A DNA stretch of 64,000 nucleotides from Oceanospirillum maris DSM 6286 (GTDB lineage: Bacteria > Pseudomonadota > Gammaproteobacteria > Pseudomonadales > Halomonadaceae). Positions 18,093-27,797 of the stretch are shown here, in pieces. The position numbers and the translations under genes are program-made. The first letter of the stretch is position 1. Every line of letters starts with the position of its first letter. The stretch covers positions 1 through 64,000 of the forward strand of contig NZ_AUGW01000020.1 of NCBI RefSeq assembly GCF_000422865.1, given 5' to 3'. Below the pieces are notes generated by a model. That model ran no database searches and was not told the DNA's origin. It worked only from the letters and a program-made list of their open reading frames with translations.

Positions 18093-18262
18093 TTTTCGCC
18101 TCGGATATTTGTTGTTCTGGATGTCTGTATTGAGCGTTTATGTTGACTGAAAGTCTGTACGGGTAAATTAAAGCTAGCGTGCATTTTGGCTCTATTACGA
18201 AAGGCTTTCAATGGAGAGGTGGGCCATGAGTGCATAGAAAGGTATTTAGATAGGAGATTTTA

Positions 18263-18394
18263 ATGTCTTTTAATGTAACTGTAGATTTTATTGCTGTGAT
18301 CGCGCTCTACATTGCGTTGCAATATAGGCATATATTAATTTATTTATTTCTGGTAAAAAGGTCTAGTTTTTACCCCGAACCTACCATTAAGTAG
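18263..18394 (+). CDS. Possible 43-residue membrane peptide upstream of the first chemoreceptor
   Basis: An AGGAG site lies exactly six bases before the ATG. The frame starts MSFNVTVDFIAVIALY and continues as a hydrophobic segment with a basic end. The signal is good but the C-terminal part (about residues 34-43) is less protein-like, and a chance open frame in the MCP leader cannot be excluded. No family is recognised. Confidence 0.35.
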   Translation: MSFNVTVDFIAVIALYIALQYRHILIYLFLVKRSSFYPEPTIK

Positions 18395-18450
18395 GCTGGA
18401 AACTAATAGCATCGGCTCATAATAAAAATAGTAGATGGCCTCTTCCCTTG

Positions 18451-18480
18451 AACTCAAATCACTTTAACTCAAATCACTTT
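18451..18480 (+). repeat. Tandem duplication of a 15-bp unit
   Basis: AACTCAAATCACTTT occurs twice back to back, and AAC begins a third copy, ending 13 bases before the chemoreceptor ATG. It lies in the 5' untranslated region. Confidence 0.95.
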
Positions 18481-18496
18481 AACAGAGAGGAATCTC

Positions 18497-20131
18497 ATGG
18501 AATCTCTTTTTCGTAGATTTAATATCCATCATCGTATTTGGTTTATGCTCGCATTGGCCTTTATCTGTATGGCGCTTCTGCTCTATATCACTCTAAAACA
18601 AGAGCGTGCCAGCTATAACGAGTTGAAAATCACCGAGCTTCGACATCTTACTCAGTCGGCTACAGCGCTATTAGATGAACTAAACCGAGAGGTTCAGGCG
18701 GGTGAGTTGAGCCTTGAGCATGCTCAAGATCAAGCGAAGAAACTGATCAATAGTATGACGTTTGGCCAGAATGATTACTTTTGGATTATGGATCTACAGG
18801 GGACGACAGTGATGCACCCTGATGCTAGAGAAATAGGAAAAGGAGTTTCTGGGACTATAGATGTAAATGGGAAATATTTCCTAAAATCAGTACCTAATGA
18901 TTTGGCGGTAAAAGGGGAAAGTATCTCTGAGTATCATTGGCAACGATCAGGCTCATCGAAACCATCTCCCAAGATCTCCTTTGTGCTTGCTTATAAACCT
19001 TGGGGTTGGGGGGTAGTTACCGGTATTTATGTGGATGATATTGAAGATGCCTTTTGGAAACAGGCTTATTCCGTTATTGGTATTGCCATATTTATTATCG
19101 CGTTTGTTGCTTTTATTGCTTGGCTAATTGCCCGCAGTATTACCCGCCCTCTTGAAGCTACTGTTCAAGCGATGGAAGATATTAGCCGTGGCGAAGGGGA
19201 TCTAACGGCACGCCTTAAAGAGGAAGGTAGTGATGAAATTACGCAGCTAACCCGTTATTTCAATAGTTTTGTTGAACGTATCCATGATGTGATTATTAAG
19301 GCAAGCCAAGCATCGGAGGCCGTTTCAGCCGCCGCTGAAGAGTTATCATCCATTACGGCTGAAAGTGGATCAGCAATTACTCAGCAGGCTAAAGAAACGG
19401 ATCAAGTGGCTACCGCTATCGAAGAGATGTCGGCCACGGTGCATGAAGTTGCCCAAAATGCTGGCAAGGCCGCAGGTGTCGCCAGTAGCGCCGACCATGA
19501 GGCGATTCAGGGTAAGCAGCAAGTTGAGAGCACCGTAAAGGCGATCCATGATCTGTCTCGGCAGGTACAAGCTTCTGCAGCGGTGATTCATAGCCTGCGC
19601 TCTGATAGTGAGAATATTGGCTCGGTACTGGATGTGATTCGTAATGTAGCGGAGCAAACCAACTTATTGGCTCTTAATGCTGCCATTGAAGCGGCCCGTG
19701 CGGGTGAACATGGCCGAGGCTTTGCCGTTGTCGCGGATGAGGTGCGAACGTTAGCTCAGCGAACCCAAGAAAGCACCGACGAGATTCAAGGGATTATTGA
19801 GCAGCTGCAAGGTGCGGCTTTAAAAGCGGTTGAGGCTATGGACGAAAGTTTGAAGTACACCGAATCAACGGAGGCTACTGCAAAAGAAGCAGGTGGCTCC
19901 CTTGATCGCATTTTCTCTGCCGTGGAATCGATTCGGGATATGAATGATATGATCGCCAGCGCAGCGGAAGAGCAGTCTTTAGTGGCTGAAGAGATTAATC
20001 GTAATGTTGTTAACATTGTCAACATATCACAGACAACCTCGGAATCTACCAATCAAGTGAATATTGCGAGTAATGACCTCGCACAGCAGGCAGACATGCT
20101 ACATAATTTAGTGCAGCAATTTAAAGTGTAA
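18497..20131 (+). CDS. Methyl-accepting chemotaxis protein, single-Cache type (copy 1)
   Basis: Inner-membrane chemoreceptor of 544 residues: helix TM1 (about 13-33), periplasmic single Cache domain (about 38-190, with QNDYFWIMD and [17 protein letters not shown]), TM2 (about 192-212), HAMP (about 213-266) and the cytoplasmic signalling domain. The hairpin tip [19 protein letters not shown] that binds CheA/CheW is intact. The ligand is unknown; related Cache domains bind small organic acids. A GAGAGGAATCTC ribosome site precedes the ATG. It is the first of three tandem 544-residue receptors. Confidence 0.95.
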   Translation: MESLFRRFNIHHRIWFMLALAFICMALLLYITLKQERASYNELKITELRHLTQSATALLDELNREVQAGELSLEHAQDQAKKLINSMTFGQNDYFWIMDLQGTTVMHPDAREIGKGVSGTIDVNGKYFLKSVPNDLAVKGESISEYHWQRSGSSKPSPKISFVLAYKPWGWGVVTGIYVDDIEDAFWKQAYSVIGIAIFIIAFVAFIAWLIARSITRPLEATVQAMEDISRGEGDLTARLKEEGSDEITQLTRYFNSFVERIHDVIIKASQASEAVSAAAEELSSITAESGSAITQQAKETDQVATAIEEMSATVHEVAQNAGKAAGVASSADHEAIQGKQQVESTVKAIHDLSRQVQASAAVIHSLRSDSENIGSVLDVIRNVAEQTNLLALNAAIEAARAGEHGRGFAVVADEVRTLAQRTQESTDEIQGIIEQLQGAALKAVEAMDESLKYTESTEATAKEAGGSLDRIFSAVESIRDMNDMIASAAEEQSLVAEEINRNVVNIVNISQTTSESTNQVNIASNDLAQQADMLHNLVQQFKV

Positions 20132-20161
20132 CTACCTGAAAAACAGTCAGTTTTAATGTGC

Positions 20162-20199
20162 AAAAAAGGCAATCTTGCGAAAGCAAGGTTGCTTTTTTT
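20162..20199 (+). terminator. Terminator after chemoreceptor copy 1
   Basis: Stem GCAATCTTGC/GCAAGGTTGC (one mismatch) closed by a GAAA tetraloop and flanked by A- and T-runs. Confidence 0.88.
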
Positions 20200-20445
20200 G
20201 TCTAGAATTCAGGGCTATCGGCTGACCTAAAGGGGGCTACCCTCTCCTCAAAATATAAAAATGTAATTTGAGAGAAATCATCTGTTTAGAAAATGGGTAT
20301 TAGATTTTTGTGGCGCTGCAATATGAATGTACGCTAATTGACTTGGGCTTGATATGGCGATTTAATCTAGGTCTAAATTAAATTGAATTGTTCTTCTCGA
20401 TCTATAAAAACAACAAAATTAGAGAAATTTCTAAAGGATATTTTT
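20200..20445. other. Intergenic region between chemoreceptors 1 and 2
   Basis: About 250 A/T-rich bases between the terminator and the next receptor. They should carry that gene's own promoter. I see no further gene and no convincing sigma-28 site. Confidence 0.45.
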
Positions 20446-22080
20446 ATGGAAGCCTTGCTCCGAAAGATTCATATTCAACACCGTATCTGGCTTATGCTCG
20501 CATTGGCTTTTGTTTGTATGGCATTTCTATTGTTTATCACCTTAAAGCAAGAGCGTGCCAGCTATAACGAGTTGAAAATCACCGAGCTTCGGCATCTTAC
20601 CCAATCAGCTACAGCTCTATTAGATGAATTAAACCAACAGGTTCAGGCGGGTGAATTGAGTCTTGAGCATGCTCAAAATCAAGCGAAGAAGCTGATCAAT
20701 AGCATGACGTTTGGCCAGAATGATTATTTTTGGATTATGGATTTAGAGGGAACGGTGATTATGCACCCTAGCTCTCAGCAGATAGGTAAAGGTGGTGCAA
20801 GCTTTACTGATGCGAATGGCAAACATTTCCTAAGACCAGTACCTAATGATCTAGCAAAAAAAGGGGAAAGTATCTCCGAATACTATTGGCAGAGATCAGG
20901 TGAATCGATACCATCCCCCAAGATCTCCTTTGTGCTTGCTTATAAACCTTGGGGCTGGGGTGTAGTGACTGGTGTTTATATTGATGATATTGAAGATGTC
21001 TTTTGGAAGCAGGCTTATTCCGTTATTGGTATTGCCATATTTATTATCGCGTTTGTTGCTTTTATTGCTTGGCTAATGGCCCGTAGTATCACGCGCCCTC
21101 TTGAAGCGACGGTGCAAGCGATGGAAGATATTAGCCGTGGCGAAGGGGATCTAACGGCACGTCTTAAAGAAGAAGGTAGCGATGAAATCACGTTACTCAC
21201 TCGATACTTTAATGGTTTTGTTGAACGCATCCATCATGTGATTATAAAAGCAAGCCAAGCATCGGAGGCCGTTTCAGCTGCCGCTGAAGAGTTATCATCC
21301 ATTACGGCTGAAAGTGGGTTGACGATTACTCAGCAAGCAAAAGAGACCGATCAAGTCGCCACGGCTATCGAAGAGATGTCGGCCACGGTGCATGAGGTCG
21401 CTCAGAATGCAGGTCAGGCTGCAGGCGTCGCCAGTGGTGCCGATCATGAAGCCGTTCAAGGTAAGCAGCAAGTTGAGAGCACGGTTAAAGCGATTCATGA
21501 CTTGTCCCAACGAGTACAAACTTCTGCAGCGGTGATTCATAGCCTGCGCTCTGATAGTGAGAATATTGGCTCGGTACTGGATGTGATTCGTAATGTAGCG
21601 GAGCAAACCAACTTATTGGCTCTTAATGCTGCCATTGAAGCGGCCCGTGCGGGTGAACATGGTCGTGGCTTTGCCGTTGTTGCGGATGAGGTACGAACGT
21701 TAGCTCAGCGAACCCAAGAAAGCACCGACGAGATTCAAGGGATTATTGAGCAGCTGCAAGGTGCAGCTTTAAAAGCGGTTGAGGCTATGGACGAAAGCCT
21801 GAAGTACACCGAATCAACGGAGGCTGCTGCAAAAGAAGCAGGTGGCTCCCTTGATCGCATTTTCTCTGCTGTGGAATCGATTCGGGATATGAACGATATG
21901 ATTGCCAGTGCAGCGGAAGAGCAGTCTTTAGTGGCTGAAGAGATTAATCGTAATGTTGTTAACATTGTCAACATATCACAGACAACCTCGGAATCTACCA
22001 ATCAAGTGAACATTGCGAGTAATGAACTAGCCCAGCAGGCTGATGGTTTACTGAGTTTGGTGCGACAGTTTAAGATTTGA
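20446..22080 (+). CDS. Methyl-accepting chemotaxis protein, single-Cache type (copy 2)
   Basis: Receptor of 544 residues with the same architecture as the preceding gene (TM1, single Cache, TM2, HAMP, MCP signalling domain). The C-terminal half is nearly identical to copy 1; a stretch of roughly 140 bases around the hairpin tip is the same at DNA level. Differences concentrate in the Cache domain (for example [16 protein letters not shown] against [16 protein letters not shown]), which points to altered ligand choice. ATG 20446 with AAAGGATA upstream gives the same length as copy 1; an in-frame TTG at 20383 is less likely. Confidence 0.95.
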   Translation: MEALLRKIHIQHRIWLMLALAFVCMAFLLFITLKQERASYNELKITELRHLTQSATALLDELNQQVQAGELSLEHAQNQAKKLINSMTFGQNDYFWIMDLEGTVIMHPSSQQIGKGGASFTDANGKHFLRPVPNDLAKKGESISEYYWQRSGESIPSPKISFVLAYKPWGWGVVTGVYIDDIEDVFWKQAYSVIGIAIFIIAFVAFIAWLMARSITRPLEATVQAMEDISRGEGDLTARLKEEGSDEITLLTRYFNGFVERIHHVIIKASQASEAVSAAAEELSSITAESGLTITQQAKETDQVATAIEEMSATVHEVAQNAGQAAGVASGADHEAVQGKQQVESTVKAIHDLSQRVQTSAAVIHSLRSDSENIGSVLDVIRNVAEQTNLLALNAAIEAARAGEHGRGFAVVADEVRTLAQRTQESTDEIQGIIEQLQGAALKAVEAMDESLKYTESTEAAAKEAGGSLDRIFSAVESIRDMNDMIASAAEEQSLVAEEINRNVVNIVNISQTTSESTNQVNIASNELAQQADGLLSLVRQFKI

Positions 22081-22122
22081 TTCGCATCTAATAAAAACTA
22101 TTTACTGTGGTTAACGGTAGTT

Positions 22123-22163
22123 AAAAAACGATACTTCTTCTGGTGATGAGGTGTCGTTTTTTT
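22123..22163 (+). terminator. Terminator after chemoreceptor copy 2
   Basis: Inverted repeat AAAAAACGATAC / GTGTCGTTTTTT with inner pairing of TTCTT and ATGAG, followed by a T-run. Confidence 0.8.
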
Positions 22164-22404
22164 ATGATGACGATAAAGTGAATTATCACTAAAAAGCGAC
22201 TTAAATCATGGCTGTTACAGTATTAAACAGAAAGACGCATGAACAATTGTATTTATAGAGCTTTAATACTAACTTAAGGTATAAAATAATAAATAAAGCG
22301 TACATTAGGTTCGTATTCGAATAAGAAAAGCAACACTCGATTACATAAAAAAACTAATGGCGCTTGCCCCTTCGCTTCCTGCAAGATCATAGAGGACTTT
22401 CCTG
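22164..22404. other. Intergenic region between chemoreceptors 2 and 3
   Basis: A/T-rich leader of the third receptor. No gene, repeat or clear promoter motif was identified. Confidence 0.45.
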
Positions 22405-24039
22405 ATGGAAATAATGTTTCGCCGATTGCCTATCCAGTTACGCATCTGGCTGTTGTTGTTATTAGTATTTGCTACCGTGAGCATCTTGCTTGTTGTTTCT
22501 CTGCAATATTCTCGTGATGGTTATACCGAGCAGAAAAAAGATGAGCTTCTCCACTTAAATGAAGCTGTTGTTAGCCTTTTTGACGGTTTAAATCAACAGG
22601 TTGATGCTGGGGAGATGACATTGCCAGAGGCTCAAAAAGAAGCTTTAGCATTGATTAATCCGATGCGTTTTGGTCATAACGATTACTTTTGGGTACAAGA
22701 TTTAAAAGGGTCTGTATTAACACATGTTAGTGAAAGCCTAATCGGTAAAGATTTAAAAATTATTAAAGATGTGAATGGTAAACAATTCTTTGCTGGAATG
22801 GATCGCATGTTGCAGTCCTCAGGCGAGTTTATTACCGAATATAGCTGGAATCGTGCGGGTTCATCGAAACCTGTGCCGAAGATGTCCCATGTTCTGGCCT
22901 ATAAACCTTGGGGATGGGCCGTAGGGACGGGAGCTTATATTGATGATATTGAAAGCCAATTCAACCGACAAATGATCTCTGTTCTATCTGCAGCAGCCCT
23001 TATTATTGGTATAACCGCAGTGATTGCTTGGGCGCTGGCACGCAGTATTACTCGACCTTTAAAAGCAACGGTTGCGGCTATGCAAAGCATTAGCCAAGGC
23101 GAAGGAGATCTTACTTCTCGATTGAATGTACGGGGTAATGATGAAATCACGCAGCTGACCTATTACTTCAACGCTTTTGTTGATCGTATACATCAGGTGA
23201 TCATTCAAGCAAATAAGTCATCGGAAGCGGTATCCGCCGCCGCGGAAGAGCTGTCCTCTATTACTCGTGAAAGCAGTTCGACGATTACGCAACAAGCAAA
23301 AGAGACCGATCAAGTAGCCACCGCCATTCATGAAATGTCTACGACGGTGCATGAGGTTGCGCAAAACGCTGGTGAGGCCGCTACTGCAGCGAACCGTGCG
23401 GATGAAGAAGCCTTGAAAGGTAAGTCGCAGGTTGAAAATGCAATTAATGCGATCCATAACCTGAATGGACAGGTGAAGAATTCAGCGGATGTTGTTAAAA
23501 CTCTGCGTTCGGATAGTGAAAATATTGGTACGGTCTTAGATGTGATTCGTAACGTAGCGGATCAGACCAACTTACTGGCTCTTAACGCAGCCATTGAAGC
23601 GGCACGTGCTGGTGAACATGGCCGGGGTTTTGCTGTTGTTGCGGATGAAGTTCGTACCCTTGCTCAGCGTACGCAAGAAAGTACCGATGAGATTCAAGGT
23701 ATGATTGAGCAGCTGCAAAGTGCAGCAATGAAGGCGGTCACCGTTATTGATGAAAGCCTAGAGTTTACAAAGGCGACAGAGGCTACGGCAACAGAAGCGG
23801 CTGGGTCACTGGATACTATTTTATCCGCAGTAGCTTCTATTCGAGATATGAATGATATGATCGCTAGTGCCGCTGAAGAGCAGTCTCTTGTAGCGGAAGA
23901 GATTAACCGTAATGTCGTGAATATTGTTGATCTATCGCAGACCACATCGGAATCCACACTACAAATTAACCATGCTAGCGATGAACTGGCGCAACAGGCG
24001 GATACGCTGCACAATCTAGTCCGTCAGTTTAAGATCTAA
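22405..24039 (+). CDS. Methyl-accepting chemotaxis protein, single-Cache type (copy 3)
   Basis: Third tandem receptor, again 544 residues with TM1, a single Cache domain, TM2, HAMP and a signalling domain with [19 protein letters not shown]. It is clearly related to copies 1 and 2 but diverged across the whole length, most in the Cache domain (FGHNDYFWVQDLKGSVLTHV). So it derives from an older duplication. The ATG follows CATAGAGGACTTTCCTG, giving an AGAGGA ribosome site. Confidence 0.95.
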   Translation: MEIMFRRLPIQLRIWLLLLLVFATVSILLVVSLQYSRDGYTEQKKDELLHLNEAVVSLFDGLNQQVDAGEMTLPEAQKEALALINPMRFGHNDYFWVQDLKGSVLTHVSESLIGKDLKIIKDVNGKQFFAGMDRMLQSSGEFITEYSWNRAGSSKPVPKMSHVLAYKPWGWAVGTGAYIDDIESQFNRQMISVLSAAALIIGITAVIAWALARSITRPLKATVAAMQSISQGEGDLTSRLNVRGNDEITQLTYYFNAFVDRIHQVIIQANKSSEAVSAAAEELSSITRESSSTITQQAKETDQVATAIHEMSTTVHEVAQNAGEAATAANRADEEALKGKSQVENAINAIHNLNGQVKNSADVVKTLRSDSENIGTVLDVIRNVADQTNLLALNAAIEAARAGEHGRGFAVVADEVRTLAQRTQESTDEIQGMIEQLQSAAMKAVTVIDESLEFTKATEATATEAAGSLDTILSAVASIRDMNDMIASAAEEQSLVAEEINRNVVNIVDLSQTTSESTLQINHASDELAQQADTLHNLVRQFKI

Positions 24040-24086
24040 CGTATTAATCTTTAAAGACAAAGGTTTTAATATCCTGCTATTCAAGA

Positions 24087-24116
24087 CCCCATCGTTACCT
24101 TAACGGTGGGGCCTTT
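24087..24116. terminator. Hairpin between chemoreceptor 3 and the MFS gene
   Basis: CCCCATCGTTA/TAACGGTGGGG with a CCT loop (one mismatch) lies between convergent genes. The T-tract is short. Confidence 0.6.
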
Positions 24117-24122
24117 CCGCTA

Positions 24123-25319
24123 TTACTTTATATCTGAGTTGCTTGTTAAAGCGATCACAGCACTAATCATCACAAGAGATAACACTAAGCCGGTAATACC
24201 CACCCATTGCCAATGGCTCCAGAAATAGCCCCCAATAGCACCGATTAAGCTTGAACCGGCATAGTAGAACAGTAGATAAAGCGCAGACGCTTGAGCTTTA
24301 TACTCACTACTGGCTTGGCCGACCCAGCTACTAACAATTGAATGGGCACCAAAGAAACCAAAGGTAAATAAACCCATTGCGGTAATAATAAGCCACAAGC
24401 CTTCAAATAAAGACAGCAGAACACCAATAAGCATCAATAGAAGGCAGAATAATAGAACAGGGCGTGGGCCAAAGCGGTCTGCTTTAGCCCCTAACCACGT
24501 TGAGCTAAATGTCCCTAGCAGGTAAATTACAAACAGCCAGCCGATGGCCGCTTCGCTTAGCCGATAAGGTTCAGCCTGTAAGCGAAAGCTAACATAGTTG
24601 TAAAGGGTTACCAGGCCACCCATCAGCAGAAAGCCATGTAGGAATCGCCCCAGTTGAGGGCGATGACTCAGGTGATAGGTAAAGCCTCTAATGATCACTT
24701 GAAGAGATAAGCTTTGGGGTGAGAAATGCCGAGATGCCGGTAAGGCGAAGGCAAATATCAGGCTAAAAACCAAGCTGATTGCCGCAAGCACTTGCAGCGC
24801 CAAATGCCAATTATAAAGCTCGGTTAGTGAGCCGGTTAAGATACGACCTGACATTCCCCCCACGGTAGTACCGCTGACATACAGTCCCATCGCAAGGCCG
24901 CGACACTCTTGGCTAAATTCTTCGTTTACGTAGGTCATTGCGATAGAGGCTAGTCCTGCTAAAGCAAAGCCCTGTAAGCCTCGAATAATCAGCAGTAAGC
25001 TGTAGTGCTGAACAAACGTCACCACAAAACCTAAAAGAGAAGCTGTGATTAACGCAGTAACCATCACACTTTTACGCCCTACACGATCAGACAGCCCAGG
25101 TGTTAATAGCAGTGCCACAGCAAGAGACGCGGTAGCCACGGAAAGGCTTAAACTGGCGGCGGTTGGTGATATTGCAAATTCACGGGCTAGTAAAGGCAGT
25201 AAAGCCTGTGTGCTGTATAAGTTAGCAAAGGTGACAAAGGCACCGGCAAATAGTGCAAGGCTGGCTTGCCAAAAAGTCGTTTGATGGCGTTGAATAGCAT
25301 TATTTAAGGGCTGAGACAT
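24123..25319 (-). CDS. MFS transporter, YnfM-like
   Basis: Twelve-helix major facilitator of 398 residues. The loop between helices 2 and 3 carries the signature LSDRVGRKSVM, and the second half repeats it as GAKADRFGPRPVL. The NLYSTQALLPLLAREF start of the first helix is typical of the YnfM-type putative arabinose/drug efflux group. The substrate is unknown. I chose the ATG at 25319 (MSQPLNN, with GGGAAATGG upstream); upstream in-frame starts would add 12 basic residues. Confidence 0.9.
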   Translation of the reverse strand: MSQPLNNAIQRHQTTFWQASLALFAGAFVTFANLYSTQALLPLLAREFAISPTAASLSLSVATASLAVALLLTPGLSDRVGRKSVMVTALITASLLGFVVTFVQHYSLLLIIRGLQGFALAGLASIAMTYVNEEFSQECRGLAMGLYVSGTTVGGMSGRILTGSLTELYNWHLALQVLAAISLVFSLIFAFALPASRHFSPQSLSLQVIIRGFTYHLSHRPQLGRFLHGFLLMGGLVTLYNYVSFRLQAEPYRLSEAAIGWLFVIYLLGTFSSTWLGAKADRFGPRPVLLFCLLLMLIGVLLSLFEGLWLIITAMGLFTFGFFGAHSIVSSWVGQASSEYKAQASALYLLFYYAGSSLIGAIGGYFWSHWQWVGITGLVLSLVMISAVIALTSNSDIK

Positions 25320-25471
25320 AACCATTTCCCTGATGCGAAATAAGCGGGCGAGCAAACGGACGCGAGCGCAGATTGTATCTCTTTGGCATAGCCATTAACC
25401 GACTAACAAATCACTCGATGAGTCACTAAAAGTCGTTAGCCGATTAACAAAAGATCCGTCTGTTAGGGGGC

Positions 25472-27439
25472 TTATTGGGTTTTAAACTGTCGAGCCATCC
25501 GTTGAAGGTCTTGGCTTAACGTATCTAAAATTTGACTGGCTTCTGCACGTTCTTCACTGGCTTGAGCGGTTTCATTTAGGGTTTGTTGTAAGGCTTCACT
25601 TTGCTGATGCAATGCGCTTACTTGGCTGGATTGCTGTTCCGATAATGAGGCAATAGAGGCAATCTGCTGACGTGTTGCTCCAGCACACTGATTAATATGA
25701 TGCAGGGCTTGGCGCGTTTTTTCTGCTTGCTGTAGTGTTTCGCTAGACTGATGCTGTAACTGGCTCATATCGGTACAGGTCTGTTGTACTTCGTCGCCAA
25801 TGGTACGAATAATACCAACAATTTGTTCGGTCATTTGGTGGGTGCGACTGGCAAGATGGCGAACTTCATCGGCAACGACAGCGAACCCTCGGCCATGCTC
25901 ACCGGCTCTGGCTGCTTCAATAGCCGCATTGAGCGCTAGAAGGCTTGTTTGATCTGCAATGCCCTGAATATCATCCGTAATTTCAGAGATACTATGGGTG
26001 CGTTCACTTAAGCCTAATACCTGATCAGAGCACGCTGCTAGCCGAAGGGATAGGCTCTCAAGGGCTTGATGGGTTTGCTCAATATCCTGTTGTCCGGCAA
26101 GGGCTGATTGGGCCGTTTCCTCGCTGGCGAGACTTGCCTGTTGGGCGTTGTGGTCGATGGCTGCAATCTGGTCGACCAGTTGGTTTATCGCATTGTTGAT
26201 CGAATGTACGCTACTTTGTTGCTGTTGGGCGTTAATCACACTTTGTTGGCTATTGGTGGCCAGCTGCCCACTAGCGGAGGCTAGACTGTCGGTATTACGC
26301 GCTAGTTGCTGAATCATATTTTGCAGCTTAAGCATAAATTGATTAAAGCTGTTCGCGATGCGACTGAGTTCTGGCCCACCCTGCGCTGGTAAGCGTACCG
26401 TTAAGTCACCATTACCTGATGCGATATCGGTTAAACGGCTATTGAGCTGTAGTAGTATTTTTCGGACATTCTGGCTGACCAATATTGCCAAGAATAAACC
26501 GATAATAGCGGCAACGGCACTGGCTCCCATTAAACTCGACCGTGTTTTTTGAGTTAAAGCTTGAACCGTATTGCTTGTATCATCTAATAATAAAACGATG
26601 CCCTGATTGAGCGTTAATGCAGCAGCGGTAATTTTTTCACTAGTGGCATCAAGCTCTTGCTGAACAGATAGGCGATCGTGCGTAAGCTGACGGCTTTCCG
26701 CAATAATGGAATCCATGCTGTCTAGTGATGCCTTAAGTTGCTCTGTTCGTCGCTTTAAGATGGCATTGATGAGCGGAAGATCCAATCCTTGTAACAGTAC
26801 CTTCGCTTCGTCTAAATAGTACTCAGCGTCGCCCAGTAAGGCTTCATCGCGGTGGGTTAAATATTGGTGTAGATAAATGCGTGATTGTTGAAAAGCGGCT
26901 TGTAGATCACTGACGATCACCACTAAATCGGCCTGATTAGCAGTGCTGACTTGAGTGATTAGCTTCTTAATGGCTCTGTCGGTGCCTCGGGAAGCAGATT
27001 CTAGGTTTTCCCGTAGATTATACTGTTGGCTCATATAACCAATAAGCTGTTCACTAAAAAGCTTAGAGTAGACTTGGCTTAATTGCTGAATACGGTTCAA
27101 CACCGCTTTTTGCTCTGCATTTTGCATATACGGCAGAAGTGCCGCGAGGTTTTGGCTAAAGGCTTTTTCTCGGGTAGCAAACTCATCCAGCATAAGAGGC
27201 TGAGGGTTTTGCTGGTAGTTAAGCACTAAAATTCGCTGACCTGTCAGGTATTCACTAATAGCCTGAGCCTGTTCTGTGATCGGGGCTATTTGAGTGGTTG
27301 CCGCAGCCACATCACGATCAATGCGATTTAACGAGAGCAAAGCAATCACGCTGACCGAGATCAACAACAAGAGAACGGTGATTGGAGAGATCAAAACTCG
27401 ACTGGTAATCGATAGTTGATTAAATCTTAGTGTTTGCAT
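25472..27439 (-). CDS. Methyl-accepting chemotaxis protein with long helical periplasmic domain (HBM type)
   Basis: Chemoreceptor of 655 residues. TM1 spans about 15-36, then a roughly 265-residue all-helical periplasmic region follows (about 38-302), the size and composition of the helical bimodular (HBM) sensor known from Pseudomonas McpS, which binds TCA-cycle acids. TM2 is at about 304-325, HAMP at about 327-380, then the signalling domain with [19 protein letters not shown]. Ligand assignment is by analogy only. It is the only receptor of this type in the window and is transcribed away from the A2M gene. Confidence 0.92.
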   Translation of the reverse strand: MQTLRFNQLSITSRVLISPITVLLLLISVSVIALLSLNRIDRDVAAATTQIAPITEQAQAISEYLTGQRILVLNYQQNPQPLMLDEFATREKAFSQNLAALLPYMQNAEQKAVLNRIQQLSQVYSKLFSEQLIGYMSQQYNLRENLESASRGTDRAIKKLITQVSTANQADLVVIVSDLQAAFQQSRIYLHQYLTHRDEALLGDAEYYLDEAKVLLQGLDLPLINAILKRRTEQLKASLDSMDSIIAESRQLTHDRLSVQQELDATSEKITAAALTLNQGIVLLLDDTSNTVQALTQKTRSSLMGASAVAAIIGLFLAILVSQNVRKILLQLNSRLTDIASGNGDLTVRLPAQGGPELSRIANSFNQFMLKLQNMIQQLARNTDSLASASGQLATNSQQSVINAQQQQSSVHSINNAINQLVDQIAAIDHNAQQASLASEETAQSALAGQQDIEQTHQALESLSLRLAACSDQVLGLSERTHSISEITDDIQGIADQTSLLALNAAIEAARAGEHGRGFAVVADEVRHLASRTHQMTEQIVGIIRTIGDEVQQTCTDMSQLQHQSSETLQQAEKTRQALHHINQCAGATRQQIASIASLSEQQSSQVSALHQQSEALQQTLNETAQASEERAEASQILDTLSQDLQRMARQFKTQ

Positions 27440-27797
27440 TGGGAATGCCGTCTAGGATAGGTTCGACCAAGGTCATATATGAAAATAAGGAGCGTTATAC
27501 TGTCAATAAAAATAAGAGCGTTATAGTACCGGTAAAAACAGAGCGTAATGTAACGATTTGTAATGATGTTTTGCTTCGTTTTTGCTAATTAAAGCCATTG
27601 TATTGCTATTGTGTTGATAAGCGGCTTTCTTCCTCTATTATCGAACTATTCTTTTTCTATTCGATCTGACCCTGTTCTATTCTCTTTATCTATTAACTAA
27701 CGTTATTACTGTAATTGTAATCAGGTATACTGCTGTGACATTTTAGGATAGAGCTTTTGCTCTTATTTTGCTTTTAGGCTCTGGGGAATCTTGACCT
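27440..27797. other. Divergent promoter region with three spaced GAGCGTTATA-like repeats
   Basis: These 358 bases separate the HBM receptor (leftward) from the A2M gene (rightward). GAGCGTTATA occurs at 27490-27499 and 27516-27525, and the variant GAGCGTAATG at 27541-27550, i.e. at 25-26 base spacing, close to the start of the receptor gene. They may be a regulator's binding array. No gene was seen. Confidence 0.45.
27703..27731 (+). promoter_or_regulatory. Candidate sigma-70 promoter of the A2M-pbpC unit
   Basis: TTATTA and TATACT are separated by 17 bases, 67 bases before the A2M start codon. Confidence 0.4.

Noticed and set aside
18093-18496. Sigma-28 (flagellar) promoters before the chemoreceptors
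   Set aside because: No sequence before any receptor matched TAAA-N15-GCCGATAA well enough to report.
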